NCBI RefSeq assembly: GCF_023343835.1 | Contig: NC_064439.1 | Location: forward strand, 20,035,433 to 20,099,432 | From: Lagopus muta | Taxonomy: Eukaryota; Chordata; Aves; Galliformes; Phasianidae | Reading direction: 5' to 3' | DNA length: 64,000 bases | In this document: piece after piece, positions 14,954 to 27,902 of the stretch | How the letters are laid out: each line of letters opens with the position of its first letter | Position numbering within the stretch: position 1 is the stretch's first letter | Translations under genes and position numbers: made by a program | Notes under the pieces: model-generated | What the model was told of the DNA's origin: nothing | Seen by the model: only the letters and a program-made list of their open reading frames with translations | The model's database searches: none

Positions 14954-17900
14954 CTATTTCCCCTCATGGGTACATCAGTGCCACATTTCATGGGTACATC
15001 ATTGGCACATTAAACTCCTGCATCTGTCTCCACCCTGGGAGAAGATGCTTTTGAGGAGGTGATATGTTAGCAGCTCCTGACAGAGAGAAGGCCAGGTTCA
15101 GTCACAGGGGGAGCACACCATGGGAGCAGCAAGCTGTGCAAAGACTGCCTGGGCAAAGGCCTCTTGCAGAAAGTGCTGGAGAGTTGAAACTAATGCAGGC
15201 TAAGCAACTAAGTGTCTCAGTCTTGCAGTACATTCAGATTTTAGTCTTTTGTGATGCCATGGCTCGTGTAGCCTTTTCCCTCTCCTGGTTCAGCAGGTGA
15301 GCTTGGGATCCATCCTGCTGAGCTCACCGTAAATAACCAAGATTGAAAAAATACCCAATTTTCTAAAATTGAGCAACACTGGGATCTTTTATTTATGTTT
15401 CTCAGCTTGCAGTATGTATGTGAAGATAGTATTCCTCCAACATCTTATCTACCTGTACCTGCCCTTTTTATTCTTCATACTCACTCTGTAGCTCTCCTAC
15501 AGGCAGAACGAGCAATGTACTTTTATGGCTAGCCTTGTGATCCTATTTCAAACTGCTTAAACTCAAGAAAAGCAATGTGTGCCTCCAACACTTTACACTA
15601 GTTTGCTCATCCACACTAGTTCACTAATCTCTGGGAGTATGCAGCCTTCAGCTAGTGTTTGTTGTCTTGTACAAGGGAGAAATACTGGAGAAAATTGTGT
15701 TGAAGAGGGTTTTTGAAAATGACAACATTGGAACTTTGTGAGTTTTAAATTCAGAGATTTGGTGGCAAGGCTGCATGCTTTCGCGTTGCAAGGCTCCATG
15801 TCTGAGCTTATACTCTAAATTGCAACATTTAGCAATTTGTAGTTTAATTTAGAAGGATCACCTACTTTCCTAAGTGCTTAAGTAATGTGGCAGGCTGTGG
15901 TTATTGATTCTCTCTAAATTTATTACAAGAAAGCTGTATTCACTCTTTCCCCTTGGGAATGCCCCTCCTGAACTGCATGCTTGCTAGTGACAGCTTAGAC
16001 CCCTGATACATAACCAAAGACCTTGCCTAATATCCTTGCAACTGCTCAGGGAATTTTTATTAAGTAAAAGCATCATTAAAGTAGACAGAATGATGAAGTT
16101 TAATGAGTGTCTTTCCCACTTGATATTGTTAGTTTTGCAGCAGCAGCCTTAGTGCTTGCATTTGTTAGTGGGGCAGACAGAGAATGCAGGGAGATTTTGT
16201 TTATATTTGCATACAAAGAAACATTTATGTTCATGAGAGAAGTTTGCTTTGAAAAATGTGGTACAAGGAAAGAAAGCAACCGGAAATCTCTATATGGGGA
16301 CCTTCATCATTTTCTGACTTGCATTTAATCTCCCCTTTCACTTCAACACAATGAGAAGACTACATGCAATGCAGCTGTAGCTGCTAATTGTACAATGGTT
16401 CAATAGTTTGCAAGCTGTGGTTATGCTAACTGGCCCCCAACTGCTGCTGCAAACTGCAAATACCTCAAGCGTTTGTTTGCACTCCACATTATACTCGTCA
16501 GCCCAGGCTTTGGGTACAGAGGTGTACACAGTGCACTTCCTGGAGCTGTACCAGCCTCAGCAACCAGTGATGTTCCAAAATACCAAGTATGAAGGTGCCA
16601 TGTAGGTACTGACAGCCTTTACCTCACCAATCTGCCTTAAAACAGTAGGCACAGTCAGTCAGCCTCAGCATTGCTCTCTGTTTATTGAGCCCATCTGCCT
16701 TTGTTGAGGGTCTCGCCACGCAAAGAGCCGCATCAAGGTGCTGGCTCTCAGCAGCTTGCTGCCCATCAGCCAGGTTGCGGGGCTGTCAGCAGGCATGTTT
16801 TGGGCTGACCTGAGCCAACGGCAGGGTGCAAGTGTCTCAGCCCATGTTTGACTCCGTGGCAACGGCAGAGCAGCATTATTCACTGTTACAGTTTGGCTGA
16901 CAGGCGGTGACTTATATACGCTGTGGTTTCTGTGTCTGTTCCCTGCCAGGAGGTAACAAAATCATGAAGGAGCAATGTGTGAACTCCACACCCCTTACAG
17001 CCAAAGGGTTTGGGGTTCTCATGCAGTTTGGTTAGTTGCTTCTCTGTATGGATCACTTAAATTAGGGCTTTTTTGGTTTTGGCTTTTTCTGTTGTTTTTT
17101 TCTCCTCGGGAGCTATAAAAGTGGTGTCTGTCATTCTACTAGAAGTTCACTGGAAATCCAGAATTCTCTTTTCCCTAGTGTAACAGAAGGCAAGTTCGGT
17201 CCCAGCAGCATTATCACAGTCATTATTGTATTTAAATGTTGTTGTGACACCATATGTCTCCTTGTATTTGATGTGTGCAAACACAGGAGAGAGAGTCCCT
17301 GTCTGTGCAGGCTTATATAATCTAAATACATCTGATCCTTGCTCTTTGCGTAGCAGACTGCTGTGATAGATTGTAAAGCATTTATCTTCAGCTGAGACAG
17401 CATCATGCAGCTGAAACTTACTTGAAATTTTGCCAGAGAAACCTAAGTAGATGTCTTTGATTTGTTTATTTCGAACCCAATAATTACTCTCCTGGATGAA
17501 GTTTGGGCGCCCACGCCTTGAGAATAAGCGAAAAGAGCATTGAAATGCTGCAACTCGTGTAGATCTACTATTGCAAATGTACTCTTTGCATGGGGGTGGA
17601 GAGGGAATCAGTGGAGCACTCCTAGTGCTAAGTATCAAAGGGAGCAAGTGCCAAAGTAAAACTGCGACCAGAAGTACTGACAGGAAAATTGGGGTTTTTT
17701 ATCACTTAACACGTGCAGCAGCCTCTGGGCCTCGCTTCACAGTCAAAAGATGTTGCCCAAGGAGACTTTACTGGAACTTCTTAGTTGATTCAAAATTGTC
17801 CATAGTCAGTTCTTCCACTTCAAAAGCATTCATGAAGTCAGCAGAACCTGACTGAACCTGTCCCACCAAACCTTTTATTTTCAGAAATGGTTTGCTAATC

Positions 17901-18002
17901 TGAGCCCTGCCAGTCCACGAGCTTGAAAATTTGCACTGAGAAAGCAGAAAATGAGAGACATAATGGATACCCAAAGGGTTTCTGAGTGGGAAATTCACAT
18001 AA

Positions 18003-18019
18003 AGCTTCCAAAGGGAAAA

Positions 18020-18052
<33 letters not shown>

Positions 18053-18107
18053 GGAAGCTGAGCAAAAAAAAAAAAAAAAAAAAAGGCATAAAACCAAAAA
18101 AAAAAAA
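18003..18107. repeat. Poly(A) tracts, the first flanked by an inverted repeat
   Basis: Three A-runs lie close together: A30 at 18021-18050, A21 at 18064-18084 and A12 at 18096-18107. The first is bracketed by an exact 8-bp inverted repeat, AGCTTCCA (18003-18010) and TGGAAGCT (18052-18059). No SINE or LINE body was recognised next to them. Confidence 0.8.
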
Positions 18108-20696
18108 CCATTAAAGCCTTTCTGGTCCTTTCTGGATTAGCACTAATGGGACGAAGGAGCTGTGGGCAGCAGCAGACTGAAGATGCAGAACAGCAGCAGT
18201 GGACTTCTGTTCCAGTCTGCTGGGGGAGGAGGTTCTGCTCACATGCAGTGAATGTGTGGATTCTCTATTAATTCAGTTGTTGAAGTCCCTCATGTGGACC
18301 TTCTTATTATATGAAAAACCTCACATTACACTCTAATGTCATGTTATTTCTCCAGAGCCAAAAAGCAGCTTGAATGTTAATTTAGTGTTTAACTAACTCT
18401 TGGTTCACAGATTGGAGCACCATCTAGTTCCACTTCTCTGTTGCTAACTTCTCACAGTTAGGAAATTATTGCTGACAGCGGCTCAAATGCTGTGCTGCAT
18501 ATTGTTGAGAAAAAGATGCTTCTTGTCTCTGGACTCTTTCTACCCTGGATCGGTTTCTGAGGAGACAACCTCTCTGAATGACAGCTGAAATATTTCTGTG
18601 CTCTTCTACGATAGTATTTCCTGATACCAAAACATCCCCTCCCCTGTCTTCCCTCCCCCAGTTCATTTGACGTCTTGCAAAATGGGATGGGTATTTAGGA
18701 CGGATATTTGGTTGGTACATGTGCTGTACTGGATGAAATACAGCCTTGTGCCATTGGGGCTGTATATCTTACAAAAAGGAAAATACGTGTATGCTAGCTA
18801 ACAGACAGCATGTGGTTATCACGGAGGTTCAGGGCTTTCTTTGTGTTCCTCAGGAAATGGGATCTGATTTCTCAGTGACAGCAGGTGATGGCATACATAA
18901 CAGTTCAGTAAGGTGAAGCAGTGTCTTAGTTTACAGCTGTATTTTCCTTGAGCAGGGCTGTTTTCGGCACAGTGTGCCTTGACAGCAGTCTGCTCAGCAG
19001 CGTGATGTACAGCTGCAGTTGCTGAGGAGGTGAAAACGAGCGCTGCCTCTCCTCAGTGCTCTGCAAGCTCTAATCCCATTTTGCAATCCAGGAACCCCAG
19101 GGCTGAAGTATCCTCCAGGTGCTGTACAATAAAGCTCAGAGCAGGTGCAAGGTTTTAACCTCCCAGCTTCAGCAGTCTTAGCTACAACCTCTCCGTGCCT
19201 GCCATAAATAGCTCCACCAGAGCCATGCTGTGCAGCATGGTAAATGAAGGGTATCTCTGTCTCTTTGAATCCTTGTTCAACATCTCTTGCGTGAAGTTGG
19301 CCACGTAGTCCACCAGGCCCTGTGTAAAAAGCAGGGCAAATCCTGTGCATCTGAAAGTAATTTCAGCTTGCAAAGTGAAAAAGGTGACAAAAGGTGACTT
19401 AGCTAAAGAGTTGCTTTATCTCTGAGATACACACTCAGGCCGTTATCCACTGCAGAGCTACCTATCAGGTCACACTTTCTGGAGAAGCAAAAACAATTCA
19501 TGAGAAGCTGGCTCTGTCCTGACGTTGCTTTGCAAAAGGCTCTGCAGCCAGTCCTAGTTTGCAGCAGGGGTGCTCAGATGTGTGAGTGCTGCAGGTGGCT
19601 TCATCAGGACTGAATGAGCCACGCTTGGGCACATCAAAAGCGCGTCCTGTTTCTTCAGAAATTCCACCAGAAGCTGCGTGCCAAAAGCAGGGTGACATGA
19701 GAGGCCAGTACCTTTACCTTTTTCAGCAGCAGCAATCCTCTCAGGTTGTGGAAGTCAGTGCCCAACCTCATTGGCAACATCTGAATGTGGGATCAGAGCA
19801 GACACCCCCCAGCACAAAGGTGAGGTGTTAGCAGGGGGACACCTTCCAGAGGGATTTTGGTGTTTGTGTCACTGTTCCGGGTGTTTGTGCAGCTGAATGA
19901 GCAGAAACAAAGCCTGTTCCTGCTCCCTTCTGCGCACACAGACACCTCCACAAAGTGCGCCTTCAAAAAGCACTCTGTGTGAAGAAGGGAAGTTAAGTTT
20001 GAGCTGTGTTTATTTTTGGTGTGTTTTTAATTTAGTTTCATCAGGTTTACTCATAAATTATCTATTAATTACTGTGTGATATTTAGCAAGATCCTCTCAG
20101 CCATGTAGTCTATTTAGTGCTGCTTTGAATGCTTGCCGTCTTAATTGTAGGATACTTTGTCAACATTTAATCAGTGGTACTTACTAATGTGGCAGTGATG
20201 TGTTGGTAGCTGTCCCAGTACTATCAATCATATGTGAGCAGCAAAGAAGGCTGTGACACCATTGCTCTCTGTCACATTATCAAGCCCTTGGGTTTTCTGG
20301 TTAGGGATGATGCTCACTTTGCTTTAAGAGGGCACTCTATCTCTCCAGTTCAAGCCAATTTTTGTCATTGTCGACTTGAATATGTGTCGTCGCAGAGCTC
20401 TGTGCTTCAGTTCCATAACTGCCAAGGAAGGGTTGCTAGTTTCTGAATTCAGAGCTGATTGCTCCAAAGGCCTGCTCTTCCTGGTGTTTCTCTGGTCAGT
20501 CACAAACAAACTGATAATATGGACTGCAGCATGAGATCTGACAGAAGAATCGGTGTATTGAGACAAAATAAATGTAATGACCTTCCGTGCTTGTTTTTTT
20601 TTTATTTCTAGTAACCATATGTCTCATTGAACACGCTACAGATCAAAAGCCTATATTTAATGGTTTGATAACAAATGTTGTCTCATTTCCTTGCAG

Positions 20697-20799
20697 TCTT
20701 TATGGCAGACACATGCAGGCAAACCCTGAACCTCCGAAGAAGAACAATGACAAGTCAAAGAAGATCAGTCGTAAGCCTCTGGCAGCCAGGAACAAATAA
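20697..20799 (+). CDS. RSU1: RSU1 terminal coding exon (Ras suppressor protein 1, C-terminus)
   Basis: RSU1 is a leucine-rich-repeat adaptor that binds PINCH1 in the ILK-PINCH-parvin complex at focal adhesions and was first found as a suppressor of Ras transformation. Only the last exon lies here. It follows the acceptor TTGCAG at 20691-20696. The first base completes a split codon (phase 2), after which 33 codons read LYGRHMQANPEPPKKNNDKS followed by KKISRKPLAARNK and TAA. This matches the vertebrate RSU1 C-terminal tail almost residue for residue, with AARNK where human has AAKNR. The segment is the basic, lysine-rich tail beyond the leucine-rich repeats. The repeats themselves are encoded upstream, outside the window. 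An ATG-started frame running through this exon from 20587 is intronic in its first part and is not the real start. Confidence 0.96.
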
Positions 20800-21180
20800 G
20801 TCTCCAGCTTGTGCCTCTGGTTTTATATCTTTAACATTTCTTTTGCATGTGCCTGTAATATTCCAACACATCTCCTATTACTCATATTGTAAGGAAGCGA
20901 AGACTAAAGGTAAAAGCAATTTACTGTGTGTGCTGCTTTAGAGGATACTGCTTAAAGAATACAGAATTGTATTCTTTCCTAATTACGGTCACATTTATGT
21001 AGCCATTTAATATATCACTGTCAAACACATTTTAGCTTTTCTATTTATACATATGTTAATGCCCTCTGTTCACACGTATCACATCCTGTTAATATCAGGG
21101 TTTTGCACCTATATTATACAATATTAAATTTCATATACTATTCCAAACGATTTTAATAAAGGTCTCTATTTGTACTGTGG
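20800..21180 (+). other. RSU1: RSU1 3'UTR
   Basis: AT-rich noncoding sequence from the RSU1 stop codon to just past the AATAAA at 21155-21160. The end is inferred from the signal and the U/GU-rich sequence that follows (TTTGTACTGTGGTTTG). A longer transcript cannot be excluded. Confidence 0.6.
21155..21160 (+). promoter_or_regulatory. RSU1: Poly(A) signal AATAAA of RSU1
   Basis: Canonical hexamer about 355 bases after the RSU1 stop, followed within 30 bases by GU-rich sequence. It is the first AATAAA in sense downstream of the stop. Confidence 0.6.
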
Positions 21181-23721
21181 TTTGATTTCTTCAGTAGGAC
21201 TTCCGAACAGCAACGTTCGTGAAGAATGCATGTGTCCCGTTTCCTGCACTGTGTTCCTTTCTTTCGTAGGGATGTAATAACATTTTCTCTGATGTGAGTT
21301 AGTTAAAATTTAAAGCCTTCTGTTCAAGGACTTTAAATTTGCAATCAGTTTCAATTTTTTTTCCTTTGCTGGGCCCTGCATTTTTGCCTTGAAGGTTATT
21401 TTGAAACCAGGGAGTAGGGGAAGAGAAAGAGGAAAGAAAAAAAAATTATAAAGAGCTGCCAATTGCCAGCCTCAATTTGGGGAAAGTGAGCTTTCTCATT
21501 TGAAGAAGATGGTACTTCTGCCAATTTTCTAAAGCAATTTTTTTTAAAGCAGAAGACCCAAATAATGTATTTAATCTCTTCCATGAAAATGCTGTGCTGA
21601 AGAGCCGTTCCAAATGGCTGTTGAAAATGCCACAGGTGCTATATTTATCTGTACAAAGCCCGCACCACAACCAAGCTCAGAGGCTACAGTTGTGAAGCGA
21701 TTAAACAACAAATTGTTTAACGTCTGAAACAGCTTCAGGTCTTATCAGTGGGAGGAAAAAATAATAATACAGACAGTGATTTCCGAACAGTTTTAGTCTT
21801 GCAAGAGCAAAATCTAACCAAGCAACTCAAGGAGCAAGAATAGATACTCGTAACTGGATTGCTCCAGTCAGGACCTTTCTGCTCCCTATTTCCATTTCCA
21901 TGGATTTCATACTTGAGCAATCCACTGCTGAATCTCTGATGTTGTCTGGCCAGCAAGCCAGGAAACATGCCCAGAATGCTGCTGTATTAAATAAGAGTAG
22001 AAAAGGTTATAAATATCTCATGCTAGAAATGATACACTTTGCATCTAAAGACTCTTACCACCACCAGCCTCTTGATGGTGTTCAAGGCTACCCTGGCATT
22101 TAAGTAATAAGTGGATGTCTTAGGCTGGGAATAAGTGTATTGACATATATTTTGCAACAGATTTTTTGAATTGGCAAGCAGGGGTAGGAAGTTGGCTTCA
22201 AGCTTTAGAGACATTTTAAGTGGTCTTTGATACTTCAGAAGAATGAGGCAGCCTTGATAGGCAGATGGAAAATGGTGAAAATAATAAACTTGTCAGGAAC
22301 AGTCAATTTTATCTTTTGCAGGCTCTGCAGAGGATTTCCAAACCTCCTAAGTGATCTGTCTAGGAAAACAGTTCCAAGTGAAACAGAGCCATTGAGGGGC
22401 TGGGTTGGCCACCTGCTTGAGTGCACACAATGAAATCTACATGAAGGCATTAAAACATGAGGGTATCTAATGACAGCCTTGAAAAAAGATCAGTGAAATG
22501 TCAGAAGATCCCAAAACTACTGAGCCTCTGTTATCTTGGCAGACACCTGCTTTCCTTGCTTTCACAAGGCCGTTTTACGTATGCTGACTTCAGGGCCCTG
22601 AAGACCAGCATGCTCCTGCTGCCTCTGAACCTCTTTGCTGGGATTCAAACTAACCTGTTGGACTCCATCTGAGATGTAATTTGTGGCTGAGGGCAGGGCA
22701 CTGCACAGCAGCAAGGGGTGCAGCTGAGCCCTCAGCAGCTCTGCAGGCCAACCTACATGGGACCTGTGCCCTGCTGCGTCTCCCTGGGGACTCCTGGGCG
22801 CTGGCTGCCATCAGCTTGGTAGCAGAGTGGCTTTTTCTCACCAGGCTGGAGATCCAGCTGGATCCAACCACAGGTGGTACTGAGGCTGATCCATTGTCTG
22901 GAGGTCCTGGGGTGTAGAGGGAGGGGAGCTGCTCAGAACCTGCATTGGCTTCAGAGCATGCAGTAGGGTCTCTTAATATAAAAATAAAAGCTTGTTCAGG
23001 AAGGCCTGATAATGTTATTTGTGGGAAGCTATTGCACCGCTTTAAATACACTTCTGATTTTGAAGGATTAGTCAGACTTTCATTAACTGCTGTTGCAAAT
23101 TTTGTAAATGTGGAAAGAGTCGTGCAAACTCTCCTCTGCAGTATTTCTGAAGAATCGATCGGAACATTCATGGCTTTTCACAGTCAAAAAAATAATACAC
23201 CCAGCCTTCCCCCTGCTTCCCCCATGAAGGAACGCAGTTTTGACAAGAGAAAGCAAGAATGAGGGGTCTGGGGAAGAGTAAGTGAAAAGCGTACAGATGA
23301 GAAGAATAAAAGAAATCCTAAAGGGAGAAGTATTATACGGAAGATGGTGGCAGATGGGGAAAAGAGAAGGTTCTTGAAAAGGAAGATGAAAAAATAAGAT
23401 AATGATCTGAGTAGAAGATGTAAAGCTGAAATGCAGAAAGCTTCACAAACAGAAAACAAAATGGGGGTTCTGCAGTGGTTCAGGGCAGAATAAAAGGAGT
23501 GGGGAAGAAAAGAAAATCATCTGGGATGTAACATGCTAATGTTTTAGTGTTTTTAAAAGATAACCAGCTTCTTAGAGCAAACTACACAACAGTTTTAAGG
23601 CAAGTTTGATGGTGTTATGTATCTGTTCTCTGGAGTTGTTGCTTTTTTAATATTTAAAAACCACTTGTTTCATTTTAATGGGTCACATTTACTTCCCTGC
23701 TGTACTTTAAGGCAAGGAGAC

Positions 23722-23930
23722 AGAATCAGAAAATCATAGAATTGTTAAGGTTGGAAAAGACCTCTAGGATGCTGCAGCCCAGTCATCTGCCTACCACCAA
23801 TACAGCTCACTAAACCATGTCCATTAGTACCACATCTATGTACTTCTTGAACAACTCCAGAAATGGTGGCTCCCCCTCTTCCCTGGGCCCGACCACTCTT
23901 TCAAAGAAGATGCTGTCTCTTACTGCACTG
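23722..23930 (-). mobile_element. CR1 LINE fragment (minus strand)
   Basis: The plus strand reads AGAATCAGAAAATCATAGAA then GTTAAGGTTGGAAAAGACCTC, the reverse complement of a CR1 3' end. It continues with CCTACCACC, CACTAAACCATGTCC, CCACATCTA, CTTCTTGAACAACTCCAG and GACCACTCTTTC, all in the order of the CR1 3' region. It is 5'-truncated near 23930 and its sequence group differs from the 7.6-kb copy. Confidence 0.85.
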
Positions 23931-24456
23931 AGCCAATAATGAAGGTCCCTCAGGTGGTTCCTGTGGGCACTGCTAGAGTAGTTCCATCACACTGAGGCTT
24001 CTGCCCACAAGCCCTAGGACACTGTGAGAAGTCATGTTAAGAGCACAGAGCTCTGTGAAAGCAGCTCTTTCCTACTCCAGTCACTATATTTCAACATGTT
24101 ATTGGCCTAATTAACAATACCTGGCTCATGGTCCTTGGAAGGAACTTCTTTTGCCATCCAGTCCTCCATGGGCACTCATTCAGGCTGCCTCTGTGGGCAA
24201 GCCTTTCCTACAGCCAAGAACACGCCACTTCAAGGAGAGAAAATCGCTCCTATGAGAAGGAAATTTGCTTTTCATAGCTTTCCAGCACTTGGGAGCTCTT
24301 TGGAAACAACAGCAAAGGTAATTCTCTATTTAGATTTTGCATGCGGTGCACTGGAAAGAGTTTTGCAATTTTTTTTGCATACAGTGCAACCTAACAAACA
24401 CATTTTTTTACTGGATTACTGAAAGACTGACACACTGTGTCTGTGTGAAGAGTGGC

Positions 24457-24479
24457 GGGGGGGGGGGGGGGGGGGGGGG
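24457..24479. repeat. (G)23 homopolymer
   Basis: Twenty-three consecutive G, then AGAGGGAGGGA. Long pure G runs are rare in vertebrate DNA. This one can form a G-quadruplex and is prone to length error in sequencing. Confidence 0.9.
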
Positions 24480-26362
24480 AGAGGGAGGGACTGGTTGTTC
24501 CTACTAATGACAGGGCAAAATGACACCTGAAACCCTAACGAGCATCTGCATCTGCAGGGCTTTTGTGCTCAGGGTGTCTGTTAACCCTGTGCTGCCTCAC
24601 AGCCCTCCCGATGGACGGGATTGAAAACAGTCCCAGCTCTGAGAGCATAGGCACTGCTGCACTGCTGCCACTGTGTTTCTCACTTAAAACAGAGATAGGC
24701 AACAACATGATCCTGAAGTTTTATCTTTTTGCTGATTGTCGGTTTGGAAGTATGCTTCCCATGGAGTCTCTGGAATAAAAGCATCTTTCTTTTGTTTTTA
24801 GCCAGGTCTTTTCCTGTTAAGGAAATGACACCATAGCATCCGTTCATCAATCTGGTCATCAAATCACACCAAAACGGGGGGCATTTTCACATGAGACTGC
24901 AGCTTGTCTGGAGATGCAGTCCAAGCCAGCGCTGCTGGATGTCGCATCCCTCAGGTTTGTCCCGCTGTGCTGGGCCAGGTGGGCTGGGCTCCTGAGGGCA
25001 AGTACAGGGAGGATCCTTCCCACTGCCTCCTTCTTGCCCCAGAGCAGAGAAGGGCAGGAGTTCTCTCAGCCCCAACGCTGGGTGCTCTGCACTGCTCAGT
25101 GCCATTCTGCAGGTGGGAGGGGTTTATGTCCCTCTGCTGGTGTGAGCAGCAGGCGCCTTGGAGATGGGTAATTTTTCCTGTTTGGAGCGGGTGGTAGCTG
25201 TTAATATTCTCATGACAACCAGGAGGAGTGAGACTGTCGTCGCTTATATCAGTTGTTAATTTTGTAAATATTAACAATTTCTAGGATTATGGCACAGGAT
25301 GTGAGCTGTCAGCTCGCTTTATTTCCCTCCTACTCCTCCTTGCAGTGACACATCCTTCCATGCCAGGATTGGTGCCATGTGTTTGTTGCCTTTCGTTGAC
25401 ACCGGGGCTGGCAGGTGTGCTGGGAAGGAGCTATTATAACCTTCCAGAAGTTGGATTTCCTTCCCCCGTTGGGTGCTTTGTTTCCTCTAATCTAAGAAGC
25501 CATATGCCTGTGAAGCACAATGGTCTGTGGATACCTGGGCCTGGTTTCTGCCCAAGGCTGCCATCTCCCCTTCCAGCTCCTATCCCTCTGCATCAGGATC
25601 TCAATCGTCTCTCCAAAGTGAAGTTTCCCTATTGCAAAAAGCCCTTAGAAGTGTCATTTTTATGCTGTGTATCAGGAGCAAACTTTTTTCCATGTTTTTA
25701 TACCTAGGAGGTATGGTATCACCCTTGCAGCTTAATCAGTCTGAAGCCTCCTTTAGCAAATGCCTTGGGACAAGGTTAGAGTTAGGCAAAAGACCGGAGA
25801 CAGCCAGACAATAATGAATGTCCACAGACCACCTCATTTCAATAATGGTTTTAATGGGGTTTTAATGGAAATCAGGCTCCTGATCTGCCTGGGCAACAGA
25901 GCAGTGTGCGTTGCTCCTCTTGGTTTACTGATCGTTTTGCCAGTGTAATGGCAAGCTGGTGGCCCTGGAGCATGCAGCTATTCCCAGGTCAAACACTCAC
26001 AAAGCCTGAGGAGCAGGAGCATCTCCTGTCCTGCTGATGGCCCCATAGAGCCTCATATGCTAGCAGGCTTCCACTCCAAGCCCTGGGGCTACTCCAACTC
26101 CATCAGCAGCACTGCTGAGTGCCAAAGTGCAGGGCACAGTTGGACGTGCTGTGTGTTGGGACACAGGCAGCTCATCCTCCCAGTGAGACAGTGGACGTTT
26201 GATTAATAATGGTCACTGGTTTTCCTTCAGCCCTGTGGATGCAGTGCAGTGGGGACATGGAGAGCCAATGATCTTATCAGTTGGTACTGCTGTGAGCATC
26301 TGCTGGAGGAAGGGTAGGAGGCTTGTTCTTGTTACACATCTGTTTGGACACAAGGGTATCTG

Positions 26363-26432
26363 TAGAATCATAGAATCATTAAGGTTGGTAGAGACTACCA
26401 AGGTCACCTACTCCAGCCATGAACCCATCCTA
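26363..26432 (-). mobile_element. Short CR1 LINE 3'-end fragment (minus strand)
   Basis: TAGAATCATAGAATCATTAA then GGTTGGTAGAGACTACCAAG, CCTACTCCAGCC and AACCCATCC match the reverse complement of a CR1 terminus including its ATTCTATG-type tail. Only about 70 bases are recognisable. Confidence 0.75.
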
Positions 26433-27119
26433 GGTATAATATCCATTCCTTTGCATAATTGAACAAATTCAAAAAGCAAATGTGTGGACATACTGCTTCG
26501 TCAAAATAACCCCAAGTTTTTGTGGTTGCTCCATCTGAGCTGGGGAAATGCCCTTCCTCCCCAAGGAGTTGTTCCACTTGTTGGTCAGATACTACTTTTT
26601 GAGAAACCATACAGATGGCTTTCAGCTGATTTGGGCAACCTCAGTCATCTCTTTTTTGTTCTCATACTGACGTGGATTCTTTAGTTAAGCTGCTCCTCAA
26701 GCCTGCCTGGCACACGTGGTCACACAGAAACGAGCAGCTGTTTTGGAACAGAAGCGGGCTCTGATCCAGAGAACAGAGGCACTAGTATTTACTGGGACAT
26801 GAGTTTACTATCCAGACCATACAAATTGGTTTTCCTGGGTTAATTTCTGGCCAATTCAGCAATCTGAAGATTTCTGTTCCAGGGATGATTTCCATTAAAC
26901 ACCTAACAGATCAAGAATTCAGTACTAATGCATTCTGAGGGCAAAGCTGCAAAGCAGAGCTTTGATTTAAATTCAGGAACTTTGCAGATAACTCACAGGC
27001 TCAGAGCTTGCCAGAGGTTCCCATCTTCTTGTGCAAATGGGAAGAATGACCAGCAGCATCTCCAGATGCAATTTTCAGCCTTTGCCAGCAGTGGGTGCAA
27101 TAATACAATTAGAACACGA

Positions 27120-27190
27120 AGGTTGGGAAAAGAAAAAAAAGAAAAAAGAAAAAAGAAAAAAAAAAAAAAAACCAAAACAAAAAAAAACAC
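27120..27190. repeat. A-rich low-complexity tract
   Basis: GAAAAGAAAAAAAAGAAAAA-type sequence running into a pure A run and then AAACCAAAACAAAAAAAAA. Low complexity only; no mobile-element body was recognised upstream. Confidence 0.8.
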
Positions 27191-27902
27191 CTGAAAACTA
27201 GAAATTAAGCCCTGGAATTCTTTCATTTCCTTGTGTTGGTGGTCCAGACACAGACACGTGCTCCCGCCCGGCCCTGCTGTCACCCCCGACTTGGCAGGAT
27301 GTCCCCAGGGAGGCCTAGTATTTCCTCTCCCCTCATTCTGCTTGTGCATCAACGCCTCCAATTAAGAAACCAAATAATTTGAAGGCAGCCATGCAGCACC
27401 AAGCTAAAAATAGCCCCCAAGGCTCGGAAAATCAACCGACTCCTGGGCTCAGGGACAGCAGATCCCCGCTGCTGTGAAGGCAAGGGTACCCTGCCCCTGC
27501 TCACTCCATGCTGGGGCCTCACTGTGCCCCTAGGCTGGACCTGGGGTCTCTCTGCTACTGGGAAATCCCACAATGGGGAGAACAGGAGGCTGCTGGCTGC
27601 TCCCTGGTGCTGGATTTGGGGTTGGCCAACTTGCCAAGTGACCAAGACGTTCCCTTTGCAGATTCAAGTGATTCGAAGCACTTGCTGCCAGGATGCAGCT
27701 TTGCTTTTTTAACCAAGCAGTGGGAGGAAAGTGTTCTCAGTTTGTTCCTGTAGTTCTCATTGTCCTGTTCTGTAATTAATAGGCAATGAATTAATTTTCC
27801 CAAGAAGAGTTTGTTTCACCTGTGACAGTAATTGGTGAAGATTCTCCCTGTCCTCACCTCAACCCGTGAGCTGTCCCATCCTATCTTCTTGTTAGGTTGT
27901 AG

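Larger units (their letters stand above)
1..20696 (+). other. RSU1: Presumed last intron of RSU1 (no coding exon recognised)
   Basis: I searched this stretch on both strands and found no recognisable coding exon. I looked for the preceding RSU1 residues (the segment around NPWVTP and EYIRSETYKY) and did not see them, so the whole interval is inferred to be the final RSU1 intron, which is also long in mammals. It contains one CR1 fragment (7565-7769), a (CA)n microsatellite at 14923, poly(A) tracts near 18.0 kb, a purine-rich block at about 210-440, and otherwise unique AT-rich sequence with only short chance ORFs. The intron ends with a good acceptor (pyrimidine tract then TTGCAG, 20681-20696). 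Confidence 0.65.

Noticed and set aside
20587-20696. ATG-started frame running into the RSU1 last exon
   Set aside because: The segment before 20697 is intron: it contains the polypyrimidine tract and TTGCAG acceptor and has no RSU1 similarity.
22650-23171. A 173-codon minus-strand ORF in the intergenic region
   Set aside because: No recognisable domain, no splice or promoter context, and ordinary composition; a chance ORF.
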